64,000 bases of DNA from JAMQKA01 sp034521835 (GCA_034521835.1 JAXHMA010000006.1:868001-932000); one strand, 5' to 3'; shown: positions 41,756 through 50,988, counted from the stretch's first letter. Made by a program: numbers and translations. The notes: generated by a model not told the origin, from the sequence alone.

Positions 41756-42308
41756 ATGCCAAAGATTAAAGAAATAGAGCGAACACCGAATCCGGATGCC
41801 ATGCGGTTTGTACTTGGTGAACCGCTCACTAAATGGGGTTACCAAATCGTTTGAAAATGCTTCCGAAGCTGAATCAGACGACTTGGCATCATCACTTTTC
41901 GCTATTGACCACGTACTAAACGTCTATTATGTAGATAAATACGTCACTGTTACACAAGACGGGAAAGCAGTCTGGTCTGAGTTGCTTCGCAAACTGGCTC
42001 CGCCCATTCGAGAGGCAAACACCCAGATTGATGCCACCGAAGATGAAGAGGTGCACGCTACCAGAGAAGTTCAGGAAAGTGAAGATCCGCGACTGGTGCA
42101 GATTAATGAGATGTTGGACGATCAAGTTCGACCATATCTGCTTGCAGACGGTGGCGGTTTGAAAATCCTAGGGCTTGAAGGCAATCGACTTAAGGTTCAT
42201 TACCAGGGAGCCTGCGGTACATGCCCAACGGCAACCTCGGGTACACTCTACGCTATCGAGAGTATGGTGAAACGTATCGATCCCGAGATTGAAGTTGTTT
42301 CTGTTTAG
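41756..42308 (+). CDS. NFU-type Fe-S scaffold protein, one frameshift
   Basis: ATG at 41756 starts the Nfu_N domain (MPKIKEIERTPNPDAMRFVL), which continues after a one-base shift near 41830 as NGVTKSFENASEAESDD. An acidic linker leads to the C-terminal NifU domain: RPYLLADGGGLKILG and the cluster-binding CxxC in QGACGTCPTATSGTL. About 184 residues. Nfu proteins carry 4Fe-4S clusters to targets. Position inside the suf operon supports that role. Confidence 0.92.
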
Positions 42309-42357
42309 GAAACCGACCCAATCAGAAGGATTATCTTCATTAATGCAATAACTAATT

Positions 42358-42696
42358 ATGTCTATCTCTGTAAGTGAACGAGCTGCCGATCGAATTAATG
42401 AAATTCGAAAAGAGCAGGAAATTGCTGACGATGCCATTCTTCGCGTAGGCGTAGTCAGTGGAGGATGTTCCGGGCTTACCTATGAGCTGGATTTTGACTC
42501 AGATCCTTCAGAAGATGACGACAAGCAGCAATTTTTTGAAGATAAAGGGATTAAGCTTGTTGTAGATATGCGTAGTTTCCTTTACTTGTCGGGAACCACA
42601 CTCGATTTTACAGAGGGACTTAACGGTGAAGGTTTTCACTTCCATAACCCAAATGCCTCGCGAACCTGCTCTTGCGGCGAATCCTTCTCAATTTAA
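42358..42696 (+). CDS. HesB/IscA/SufA-family Fe-S carrier
   Basis: A-type carrier of 112 residues. The three conserved cysteines are seen in VSGGCSGLTYEL and ASRTCSCGESF. Intact. Follows nfu by 49 bases. In this family the protein hands clusters from the scaffold to apo-enzymes. Assignment as SufA rather than ErpA rests on the operon context only. Confidence 0.93.
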   Translation: MSISVSERAADRINEIRKEQEIADDAILRVGVVSGGCSGLTYELDFDSDPSEDDDKQQFFEDKGIKLVVDMRSFLYLSGTTLDFTEGLNGEGFHFHNPNASRTCSCGESFSI

Positions 42697-42714
42697 AGTA
42701 AACGGTTTCAATTC

Positions 42715-43233
42715 ATGGCTACGGCAGAAGGAGAAATCGTCAACAAGGTCAAAAAGTCGAAGAAGCTGGTCACCATTGACCTGCAGAAATACCACGACGA
42801 AACTCCAGTTGCAGAACTCGATTTAAAAGAATTTCTCTATGAAGGCCTGATTCTTAAAGAAGATCATTTTCGCGAGAAGGTAGAAGAGCACGATTGGTTG
42901 CAGTATAGGGATTCCTACCTCACGATATTTTGCTCTACCGACGCAATCATTCCTCGCTGGGCGTATATGCTGTTGGCAAGTAAAGCTCATCCCCATGCTG
43001 AAGATATTTTTGAGGGTAGGGAAAAGGACCTGCATTTTGAGCTCTACCGCCGAAAGCTCGATCATGTTGACTGGAGTGAATACGAAGGCAAATTCGTACT
43101 CCTTAAAGGATGTAGTGACAAACCGGTGCCCGACAGCGTGTATCTGCACGCCACGAAGAAACTTCTTCCCCACGTAGCCAAATTAATGTACGGGGAAGCC
43201 TGCTCCAATGTACCCGTTTACCGCAGCTCCTAA
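42715..43233 (+). CDS. DUF2480 family protein
   Basis: Protein of 172 residues, with ELDLKEFLYEGLILKEDHFR, FCSTDAIIPRWAYMLL and the Cys-containing KGCSDKPVPDSVYLHATKKL and YGEACSNVPVY. DUF2480 genes are commonly found at the end of suf operons in this phylum, so a role in Fe-S assembly is likely but not shown. Intact. 18 bases after the A-type carrier. Confidence 0.85.
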   Translation: MATAEGEIVNKVKKSKKLVTIDLQKYHDETPVAELDLKEFLYEGLILKEDHFREKVEEHDWLQYRDSYLTIFCSTDAIIPRWAYMLLASKAHPHAEDIFEGREKDLHFELYRRKLDHVDWSEYEGKFVLLKGCSDKPVPDSVYLHATKKLLPHVAKLMYGEACSNVPVYRSS

Positions 43234-43721
43234 TTGATAACGTCTTCCTCTTCTACTTGTAAGTCTTTCTTGGTTTTTGACGGCTCGTCCTTCTTTGCTT
43301 TAATAAATATAAATGCTCTTCTTCTGATGCTGTTGTTTTAACTAAGATCCATTTTAATTTCTATCTTTGTTCAGTAGGGTCCTATTAAGACAATTTTAGT
43401 TTCTTGTAAGCCAGTGCAGTACAATGGAATAAGTACCATTAATTTTTTATCGACTTGAACGCGTAGCTTGCCAGTATCTTCGCAGTTCAAAATTTTAAAG
43501 AAGGGCCGGAATTCCGTATTTCATTGATCATTGATAGTTTACCGGAAAAAACACTAAGCAGTAAAAAGTAATGCAGCTGTTAAAAGAGAAATTGATACAG
43601 TCAAAGCCGGGTATCATTTAAAGAGGCCTTTGAATTTATCTGTTGTTTGGGCCTGTGATTAATTTTGCGGGTACAAAGAGTAAAAAAGGGCTGAATAATC
43701 CATAAATGTACCGTTAATTTT
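43234..43721. other. intergenic region after the suf operon
   Basis: About 490 bases with no supported gene. At 43624-43636 the sequence aggcctttgaatt resembles one arm of the inverted repeat at 44279-44370. The rest is A/T-rich and unassigned. A 24-codon charged stretch on the minus strand near 43240-43330 lacks a good start and is not called. Confidence 0.4.
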
Positions 43722-44090
43722 TCATTTGAGGCCTAAAATCAGCCTTCCCGGCTGGGTTCCCAGAATACCCTTCAAGTGGCGGCTGTTGTGAGTTTTCTTA
43801 GCCGCGCTCAGCGGTGTGTTCCGATAGGATTTCTCCAAGATCCCATAATATTTGCCTTCCCGGCGACACTTAATTTTCAGATCCTTGCTGGGATAGGCCT
43901 TATCGCCGAAGATGGCCCGCTCGGCGCCGGACAGCAGCCCCTCCAATTGGGTACTGTCATACGGGGAGATCCCGCTGTAAAAACTCACCTGGCGAATGAG
44001 CTTGCTACCCACGTCCAGCCCGATATGGCCCTTATAACCAACATAGTGGGTACCGCCTTTTTGGGTTAGACATTGGCAATGTCCGATCAA
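43722..44090 (-). pseudogene. IS5-family transposase fragment
   Basis: About 120 residues of a DDE transposase with HYVGYKGHIGLDVGSKLIRQ, SPYDSTQLEGLL and AIFGDKAYPSKDLK, which place it in IS5. The N-terminal DNA-binding part and the terminal Glu block are missing on both sides, and no inverted repeats were found. A dead remnant, next to a palindromic repeat. Confidence 0.85.
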
Positions 44091-44278
44091 ATCTACCGGT
44101 TTTGGAAAAAATCCCCAAAATTCGGTGTTCTACAAAGCTCCCATAAAGTAAAAAAATATTATACCTTGTCGGTAAAACAGGAATTAAGATAATCATCCGG
44201 TTATGAAATCTTCTACATAATTTTTTACTCGTATTCAAAATCATTAAAGTACCGACCAGCCGAATTAAACATTAATAC

Positions 44279-44370
44279 TAGAGGCCTTTGAAATACTTCC
44301 TCATAAACCCCTCCTGCGTATGAAGGAGGGGATAGGGGAGGTCAAAACAATAGTATTTCAAAGGCCTCTA
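44279..44370. repeat. palindromic repeat element with 19-base inverted ends
   Basis: The 19-base arm tagaggcctttgaaatact at 44279-44297 is repeated exactly in inverted orientation at 44352-44370. The 54-base centre contains a second partial dyad of the cccctcc...ggagggg type. Such units are frequent between genes in this phylum. It could fold into one long hairpin in RNA, upstream of the peroxidase operon. Confidence 0.8.
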
Positions 44371-44475
44371 TAAAATATTCACGTTGAGCAATGAAGGGAA
44401 TTAACATAGAAATTTAGCCTGATTCATTGCTATGGGCCGATAAAATTCTATATTGCATAAAAATATTGCCTGCTT

Positions 44476-45796
44476 ATGTCCACTGTCCATAAAGGTCTTA
44501 CCATAACCGTTACCCTGGATGAGGAAAAAATACCTTATGTAAATGGCCTGCTTTTTGAGTATCGGAAGGATCTGAACATTTATCAGGAAAAATACAATAA
44601 ATCTTTACCAGGTACTTTTTTTATCAGTTGGCTGACTTTACCTGTCCAAACCTATTCGGGGAAAGATCAAACTTCCCGCCCGGATCATCCTGATGAGCAG
44701 TTACGTGGGCAGCAGATCGAAGCATATCCGGGAGTTGGCTACCTTTCTGGGTCCCCAGATCAAACAGGTATTTAGTCAAAGCCGGGAATACCCCAAAAAT
44801 GATCTGGATGAATCAGGTTTGGTTTCCTTTTTAAAACAAAAAAGTATTCCCAATACCTTTTATTCGGGATTCAAATTTATCAGCACCGCAGAAGTAGGCA
44901 AGGAAAAACAGCTCAAAGCTGAGGTATGGAAATACGCTCAGGGTTTAGCCAATGAGGAAAATTCTCCCTCTCCAAAAGAGGTGAAAGAAAAAATTGAAAC
45001 TTTTGTCAAGAAGCATCCCAGGCTGACATGGGCCACCCAAAAAATTCCCTATACCCTGAGCAATAAAATTCAAATGCTATGGCCACTAACATTATTTGGA
45101 TTGGTCATGCTAGCCTCGTTGATTTCCTTGATCCTTTGTTTTTTCCTGGATGCCTTGGCATTAAAAATCCTGGCCTGCATCTTACCGTTGTTTATTTTGG
45201 GGATGGTGTTGCTGTTTTTGCTTTTACGGCTCAATGAAAATAACCCCCATGAACCCATTCAGGAACTCTCTGATGAAAGGGTGAGAGAAATAGTAGCTTT
45301 GGAAACCAACCCGGTAATCAATGAAATGACGGTCATCGCCCCATTAAAACGCGGCTGGATACGCCGGGTTTTTCTTTGGGTTACCTTAAAGCTCGTTAGT
45401 TTGGTGACTTACTTTGCCTATATCCCTACGGTACATACCGCAAGATGGCTTCAGATGGACAAGGGAAAAAGATTGGTTTTTATCGCCAATTTCGACAACC
45501 TTTCTGAAGCTTACGCCCATGATTTCGTTGACAGTGAAAGAAGATCCAGGAACATGGCCGTGATTTTCAGCCATGCTTTTGGCTTCCCGGCTACCCGTTG
45601 GCTGGTACACAAGCAATACAACCACCGTAGCAACTACATGAAAGGCGTAAGGGCGCATCAAAAAGTCACCCAATTCTGGTATGCCTTCCAGCAGGATCTG
45701 AGTGTGGAAAATTTAAAAAGAAACCGGGCTTTCAGAGAGGGCCTGTATAAAGAGATGGATGACCCTGCCATCAAAAAATGGCTGTTAACCTTATGA
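44476..45796 (+). CDS. membrane protein with duplicated domain, peroxidase-operon partner, one frameshift
   Basis: First gene of the DyP/catalase-like operon, about 440 residues after joining frames near 44660-44690. Two similar segments are visible: ARIILMSSYVGSRSKHIREL...FSQSREYP near residue 75 and KRLVFIANFDNLSEAYAHDF...FSHAFGFP near residue 315. Between them lie two adjacent transmembrane helices (LFGLVMLASLISLILCFFL and LACILPLFILGMVLLFLLL). It looks like a duplicated alpha/beta domain tied together across the membrane. Similar proteins are, from memory, seen next to DyP-type peroxidases. Function unknown. ATGA overlap with the next gene. Confidence 0.65.
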
Positions 45797-47211
45797 AAAT
45801 GACTACACTGGAAAAAAAAGACATACAGGGATTATTAATCAGGGGTCACGGCAATCTCAGCAGCGCCAGATACCTGTTATATACCTTTACCGATCCTGCG
45901 AAAGCAGGTACTTTTTTAAAAGAAATTATTCCAAAAATCACTACTGCATCCGAAAAACCTGAGGAGCAGGCCATACAAATCGCCCTAACCTATGAAGGCA
46001 TGGCCTTTTTGAATCTGCCCGGTCCCGTTCTGGACAGTTTCTGCAGGGAATTTAAAGAGGGAATGAACGAAAAACAGCGGCAGTTTATCCTGGGCGACAC
46101 CGGAGAGAACGCCCCCCAAAACTGGTCGTGGGAGAAAAAAACATACACTTTATGTTGATGGTCTTCGGAAAAGACCTGCAAAAACTGGAAAGTACCTTAT
46201 CTGAAATCAAACTTTTGACTGAATCCTTCAGTGTCGAACTTTTACATGCCTTACCTACCGGCATACTGCATGGTCAGAAAGAGCATTTTGGATTCAGGGA
46301 TGATATTTCCAGGCCCATTATCCGGGAATTGTTAAATAAAGAACCTGAAGATAAGGTTGGCACGTTTCCGGCCGGAGAATTTATCATGGGATATAAAAAC
46401 CTTTATGATGAGTATACCCCTAGTCCTACGGTACCGGAAGCATTGGATAAACAGGACCAATTGCCCCATCATCCTGATGATGATACCCAGAAAGATCTGG
46501 GAAAAAACGGCACGTACCTTGTTTTCAGGCAAATGGAACAAAAGGTACATCTATTTTGGCAGTACATGAAAGCACAAAGCAGCGATAAAACATCAGCCAT
46601 TGCTCTGGCCAGTAAAATGGTAGGCAGGTGGCCGGATGGTTCCCCGTTGACGCTATGTCCGGTTCAGCCAGATCCCAAGCTTTCCCGAAGCCAATGATTT
46701 TGGCTATTGGAAAGAAGATAAAGCCGGATTAAAATGCCCCATAGGATCTCATATCCGGAGAACCAATCCCAGAGATCATCTGGTGACGGAAAAAAGTCAG
46801 AAAGAATCCACCGAAATGGCTTCCAAACACCGCATGATCAGAAAGGGAAGACCTTACGGACCGCCGGTTAACCCCGAATTGAAACCTGAGGATATTCTGG
46901 ACAGCATGGAGGATGATCAGGAGCGGGGACTCCATTTTATCTGTATGGTGACGGATATTCGCAGACAATTTGAATTTGTCCAAAACAACTGGGTGAACTT
47001 TCACAAGTTCGGAGGCCTGGAAAATGATGCTGACCCCATCATTGGCAACCATTACCAAAACAAGTCCAGGAAAACCGATGAATTCAGTATTCCCGCATAC
47101 CCGGTAAGAAGAAAACCAGACAAGTTGCCGAACTTCACAATCATAAAAGGGGGAGCCTATTTCTTTTTTCCCGGCATCAGGGCCTTACAATATTTTGCTG
47201 ACCATGAATGA
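45793..47211 (+). CDS. DyP-type heme peroxidase, two frameshifts
   Basis: Dye-decolourising-type peroxidase of about 470 residues. First ferredoxin-like half: DIQGLLIRGHGNLSSARYLL and TYEGMAFLNLP. The GxxDG heme-pocket motif is seen as FGFRDDISRP, so the distal Asp is present but the following Gly is Asp. The second half has GTYLVFRQMEQKVHLFWQYM, DFGYWKEDKAGLKCPIGSHI-RRTNPRD, GLHFICMVTDIRRQFEFVQ and a final FTIIKGGAYFFFPGIRAL. Shifts near 46125 and 46690. No Tat or Sec signal, so cytoplasmic. The stop overlaps the next start. Confidence 0.88.
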
Positions 47212-48160
47212 AACCTATACACCCACTGAAGAAAGAGAGATACAAGAATTGATCGGGGTGATGAAAGATTACCTGAGTCAGCAGTATCCCGAGGGAAAAG
47301 TGTTAAGAAATTTTCATCCCAAAATGCATGGCCTGCTCAAGGGAACACTGACCGTTAGTAAAGACATACCCGAAGCCCTTAAAGTCGGGCTCTTCAAAGA
47401 AATGAAGCAATATGATGTCTGGATCCGGCTTTCCAATGCACCTCCAAAAATAAAATCTGACAAGCCGGCCTCCGGAAGGGGATTAGCCATAAAAGTACTT
47501 CAGGTGGAAGGGGAAATGTTAGAGGAGGACCCAATTGGGGTTTCTACACAAAATATTTTAATGACCACAAGCCCTATCCTTTCTACCTGGACCATCCGCT
47601 TGTACAAAAAGGCGATCCGGGCAGTACTTTTTGGCTTCTGGGAGAAGTTGCGATTTGCTATTAATCCTGCTCACTGGCGCAGTATTTTTCTTACCCTTAA
47701 ATATGCGGCTAAGCATAACAACCTGCTTTCGCAGACCTATTTCTCCGGTGGTGCTTTTAAACAAGGTCCTGACCATTTCGTGAAATTTGTGTTGACCCCT
47801 AATAATCCGGCTTTGGGCTACACCCTGGACGAACCCCGATCGGACAATTTTCTCAAGGAGCAACTCAGGGAAGATTGTCAAAAAAGGGAACATGGTTTTA
47901 TCTTGAATGTACAAATTCACCAGAACGAAAAAGAACAATCCATTGAGAATACCTCCAAAGTTTGGAAGGCAGAGCTGATTCCGGTAGCCAGCCTGCACAT
48001 TCCAAAGCAGGATTTTGATACCGAAGAGCGAAGATCCATGGGAGAAAATATGGAATTTTCACCCTGGATAGGACTAAAAGACCATGCGCCTGTGGGAGGC
48101 ATAAACCGGGCCAGAAGGAGGGTTTACAAAGAATTGGCAGCCTTTCGGAAATCGCTGTGA
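47204..48160 (+). CDS. catalase-like heme protein (SrpA/y4iL-related)
   Basis: Heme-dependent catalase-fold protein of 318 residues, shorter than true catalases. N-terminus YPEGKVLRNFHPKMHGLLKG gives the heme-pocket His in place of the usual RVVHARG loop. YDVWIRLSNAPPKIKSDKPA, SGRGLAIKVLQVEG and STQNILMTTSPI follow the catalase barrel order. The C-terminal NRARRRVYKELAAFR matches the family end. Start at ATG 47204 overlaps the DyP stop by 8 bases. Known relatives act on organic or lipid hydroperoxides, so this may be the substrate class. Intact. Confidence 0.82.
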   Translation: MNETYTPTEEREIQELIGVMKDYLSQQYPEGKVLRNFHPKMHGLLKGTLTVSKDIPEALKVGLFKEMKQYDVWIRLSNAPPKIKSDKPASGRGLAIKVLQVEGEMLEEDPIGVSTQNILMTTSPILSTWTIRLYKKAIRAVLFGFWEKLRFAINPAHWRSIFLTLKYAAKHNNLLSQTYFSGGAFKQGPDHFVKFVLTPNNPALGYTLDEPRSDNFLKEQLREDCQKREHGFILNVQIHQNEKEQSIENTSKVWKAELIPVASLHIPKQDFDTEERRSMGENMEFSPWIGLKDHAPVGGINRARRRVYKELAAFRKSL

Positions 48161-48343
48161 GGTCTGGATCCGCTCCAGAAAGGCATTGCGGAAGGTACTT
48201 CCGCCAAAAAACTCTTGCTCCTTCTCCCAATCCCTGAACCTGGGAAAAGCTTTATCCACCATTTGCAGAGAAGACCTGTCGGATAAAGCTCTGAATGTTT
48301 CCTGAGTCCAGGCTATCACTAAATCGTTGATCTCTTCAGACAT
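48074..48343 (-). CDS. small hypothetical protein, convergent with the catalase-like gene
   Basis: The first 60 codons (from MSEEINDLVIAWTQETFRAL) lie outside the catalase-like gene and look protein-like, with EKEQEFFGGSTFRNAFLERIQ. The last 29 codons overlap the end of that gene antisense and are probably not native. It may be the N-terminal remnant of a longer gene whose end was lost when the operon arrived. No family recognised. Confidence 0.35.
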   Translation of the reverse strand: MSEEINDLVIAWTQETFRALSDRSSLQMVDKAFPRFRDWEKEQEFFGGSTFRNAFLERIQTSQRFPKGCQFFVNPPSGPVYASHRRMVF

Positions 48344-48358
48344 AAAAACCTGCTTTTA

Positions 48359-48589
48359 CCCGGATTATTCACGGAATAATATAATTTTAAGTACAAGTAA
48401 TTGAAATTACTCTACATTTAGAAAATAACCTGTAGCTCAAATTTGGGTATTGTCGCAAACGGCTGCGAAATTCGGCCGTGCACTTCGCTGAAAGGTAAAA
48501 TGACGTGCTCAAGGTACTCTGCGTATCTTTTCCGTCGCCATTTTGCTTTCGCCTCCTGCACAACCAAATTTCTTAGTCAATAATCCGGG
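48359..48589. repeat. MITE-like element, copy 1, with nested insertion
   Basis: Bounded by cccggattattcac at 48359 and its partner aataatccggg ending at 48589. Compared with copy 2 (57664-57773) the outer parts are alike, including tagctcaaattt. Here about 120 bases are inserted between two copies of caaattt, giving tgtagctcaaattt, then an insert with a gcaaacggctgcgaaatt dyad, then aaatttcttagtcaataat. No gene inside. Confidence 0.65.
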
Positions 48590-48735
48590 TTTACGTGCTG
48601 TATAAATATGGTCTCCATCGGATGATATACCCATAGAAAATGCATGAGAGGGACCGCATTCCCTGATATTTTTGCCAGTTTTGTCCATAGTCGTTTGTTT
48701 TGAAAATTTCCCCGCCGGCCGGATTGATAAGCCGT
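48590..48735 (-). pseudogene. BNR/sialidase-like repeat fragment
   Basis: On the minus strand GGEIFKTNDYGQNWQK reads as a BNR-type (Asp-box) repeat, and after one shift the next frame gives GPSHAFSMGISSDGDHIYTA. No start or end is present. The fragment abuts the inner border of the MITE-like repeat, so it is a leftover of a larger secreted-repeat protein gene. Confidence 0.45.
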
Positions 48736-48910
48736 TTCAATTACGGGTAAACGAGATCTTTGCAGAACCTGCTGTTTTGTTGGGAGGTAGGTTGTACCAC
48801 CGACCTTTCTGCCCTACCTAGCGGGAGTGCAACACCCTCAGAACGGCGAATCGAGGGTTTTGCAAAAAGCCCAATTAACCTGAGTTCGAATATTATTAAC
48901 TTATATATAT

Positions 48911-49084
48911 GAAGTCGATGCTGTCTATAACCAAAGTATCAATGACGTCAAAACACATATCTGGACGGCCATCTCTACCTTTTTGATCATGATAATTTGC
49001 CATAAAAGCAATCAATTTAACGTTATCTTACACACGATAATGCAAGTTTTTAAGGGTGGCCATATTGGAGCTCATGACGCTTAA
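48911..49084 (+). pseudogene. C-terminal remnant of another IS4-type transposase
   Basis: Open frame of about 50 codons with SINDVKTHIWTAISTFLIMI and ILHTIMQVF, the end pattern of a second IS4-family group (VKTQIWIAI...LYTILQIL in other members). It differs from the copies at 1-812 and 4571-5930. No inverted repeats were identified. The rest of 48740-49223 shows nothing else that can be supported. Confidence 0.6.
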
Positions 49085-49223
49085 AGAGCTGTTTTCCAAC
49101 CAAATACTCACCAACTTGGAATCCCATCCTCGAAACCAATTGGGGCTCTTTGACTAACAATTGGACAATACTGATCTTTGTTATTGAATAGAATAAAATC
49201 AGATAACCTTCAAAGGAGAAGAG

Positions 49224-50159
49224 TTGAGTCGTCCGCTTAAGGAAACGTTACCATACCTGATGGTAGCCGCCGCGGCTGTGTTGTGGGGCGGAATCGGAGT
49301 TATAATCAATGCGTTGGATCAAATAGGATTTAGTTCGCTTCAGATTGTAGCTCTGCGAGCTGTCTCCGCTACTTTGATGCTTCTCGGTTATCTGTTGGTA
49401 AAAGAGCCAGGGCTTTTAAAAATTGAGATCGCCGATATAAAATATTTTATAGGTACGGGAGTTCTGAGCATCGCTTTTTTTAACTGGTGTTACTTCACCG
49501 CCATCAAGCAGATCAGCCTTTCGGTAGCTGTTATACTGCTGTATACCGGACCTGCCTTTGTGGTGCTGATGTCGCGCATATTCTTTGGTGAACCTTTTAC
49601 CAAATCCAAGATGGCGGCCTTGGTTCTTACGTTGCTGGGCTGCGCCATGGTTGTTGAATTGATCCCCATTCAAGTTGATGCCGTTTCATGGTATGGAATT
49701 CTTGCAGGTTTGGGGTCGGGTTTTGGATATGCGCTCTACAGTATTTTTGGGAAAATAGCCCAGCGAAAATATTCCACGCTCACCATCCTGTTTTACACAT
49801 TCTTAATGGCATCGCTTGCCATAGTGCCCTTCAGCGGCTTGTTCAATGCCGGAAGCATCCCAATGCTATACCAGGAAGATGCCATTCTATGGACGCTTTC
49901 ACTGGGATTCTTCCCCACCGTGCTGGCCTATCTGTTGTACACCGAGGGGCTTTCAAAAATTGAGGCGGGAAGGGCATCGATTACGGCCCTGCTTGAGCCG
50001 GTAGCTGCAACTTTATTGGGGGTATTGCTGTTCAATGAATGGTTAAGTATCGTACAAGTAGCGGGAATAGTTCTTGTAGTGATGTCGGTGATGCTTATTC
50101 AACTTCAACATCCTTTTGCCAGGTTCATAAGTCAATTTAAAGGTAAGTTGCAACGATGA
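49224..50159 (+). CDS. DMT-superfamily (EamA) transporter
   Basis: Inner-membrane protein of 311 residues with ten helices and the internal EamA duplication: LMVAAAAVLWGGIGVIINAL at the start of repeat 1 and WYGILAGLGSGFGYALYSIF at the start of repeat 2. Conserved ends LLEPVAATLLGVLLFNEWL are typical. Start TTG at 49224, preceded by aaaggagaag, a good ribosome binding site. Substrate unknown, likely small metabolites. Intact. Confidence 0.92.
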   Translation: MSRPLKETLPYLMVAAAAVLWGGIGVIINALDQIGFSSLQIVALRAVSATLMLLGYLLVKEPGLLKIEIADIKYFIGTGVLSIAFFNWCYFTAIKQISLSVAVILLYTGPAFVVLMSRIFFGEPFTKSKMAALVLTLLGCAMVVELIPIQVDAVSWYGILAGLGSGFGYALYSIFGKIAQRKYSTLTILFYTFLMASLAIVPFSGLFNAGSIPMLYQEDAILWTLSLGFFPTVLAYLLYTEGLSKIEAGRASITALLEPVAATLLGVLLFNEWLSIVQVAGIVLVVMSVMLIQLQHPFARFISQFKGKLQR

Positions 50160-50223
50160 TTGCCGGCTGAACTGACCTAATGCAGAATTAACAGGTAAAC
50201 CATATTAAAATAGGGACCAGCTC

Positions 50224-50988
50224 ATGGAAACAACCGATGGCCAACCACCTTTATCCAGAACAGCAGTAGCGGCGCTCATTTTTTCTACGGTCGGTGCTTT
50301 GGCTTTTCTGCTTTCAGGATATGGATACCAATTGAATTTGTGGGGACTCTACACATCCTTTCGCATCCTGATACCCGGTGGAGCTATTTTGGCTGTAGTG
50401 GGTATGGGTTGTGCTTTTGCCTACCCGTTTATCGTTAGTAAGGGCAAGGAATTAAGAGGCAAATGGATGGCTTACGCTTCGGCAATATTAGGATTACTGG
50501 TGTTGTTGAACTTTGGATACTGGTTCTATCAAATTCAGCAATATCCGCCCATTCATGATATCACCACAGACATGGAAAATCCGCCTCAATTTGAAGCCAT
50601 AGTTCCTCTCAGGGCCGAGGCTCCCAACGCAACAGAATACGGCGGGACGGAGGTCGCCAAAATACAGAAAGAGCATTATCCTGATATCAATACGCTGATT
50701 CTTGACCGGCCTTACCCGGAGGCGTTTAAGCTTGCGCTGTCAGCGGCCCGGTCAACCTCTTGGGAAATAGTGGCATATGACCAACAGGAGGGACGCATCG
50801 AGGCAACCCATACCTTGCCTTGGTACGGTTTTAAAGATGATGTAGTTATTCGGGTTGATACTACTAAAACAGATAGTATGGCCAGTGAAATTGATGTCCG
50901 ATCAGTATCCAGGATCGGCCAGGGAGATATCGGCGTAAATGCTGATCGCATAAGAGATTACCTGTCGCGCCTGAATAGATTTTTCTAA
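50224..50988 (+). CDS. DUF1499 family membrane protein
   Basis: Protein of 254 residues. Three hydrophobic segments in the first 110 residues (VAALIFSTVGALAFLLSGYG, AILAVVGMGCAFAYPFIV, AILGLLVLLNFGYWFYQI) and a C-terminal DUF1499 domain starting at QQYPPIHDITTDMENPPQF, with DLPYPEAF-type LDRPYPEAFKLALSAAR, IEATHTLPWYGFKDDVVIRV and SVSRIGQGDIGVNADRIRDY. Function unknown. Intact. Confidence 0.88.
   Translation: METTDGQPPLSRTAVAALIFSTVGALAFLLSGYGYQLNLWGLYTSFRILIPGGAILAVVGMGCAFAYPFIVSKGKELRGKWMAYASAILGLLVLLNFGYWFYQIQQYPPIHDITTDMENPPQFEAIVPLRAEAPNATEYGGTEVAKIQKEHYPDINTLILDRPYPEAFKLALSAARSTSWEIVAYDQQEGRIEATHTLPWYGFKDDVVIRVDTTKTDSMASEIDVRSVSRIGQGDIGVNADRIRDYLSRLNRFF

Noticed and set aside
43236..43340. 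Charged minus-strand peptide after the suf operon
   Set aside because: No convincing start, low complexity, and no link to a neighbour.
48074..48160. Antisense coding overlap between the small minus-strand gene and the catalase-like gene
   Set aside because: The overlap translates to no recognisable pattern; only the first 60 codons of the minus-strand frame look real.
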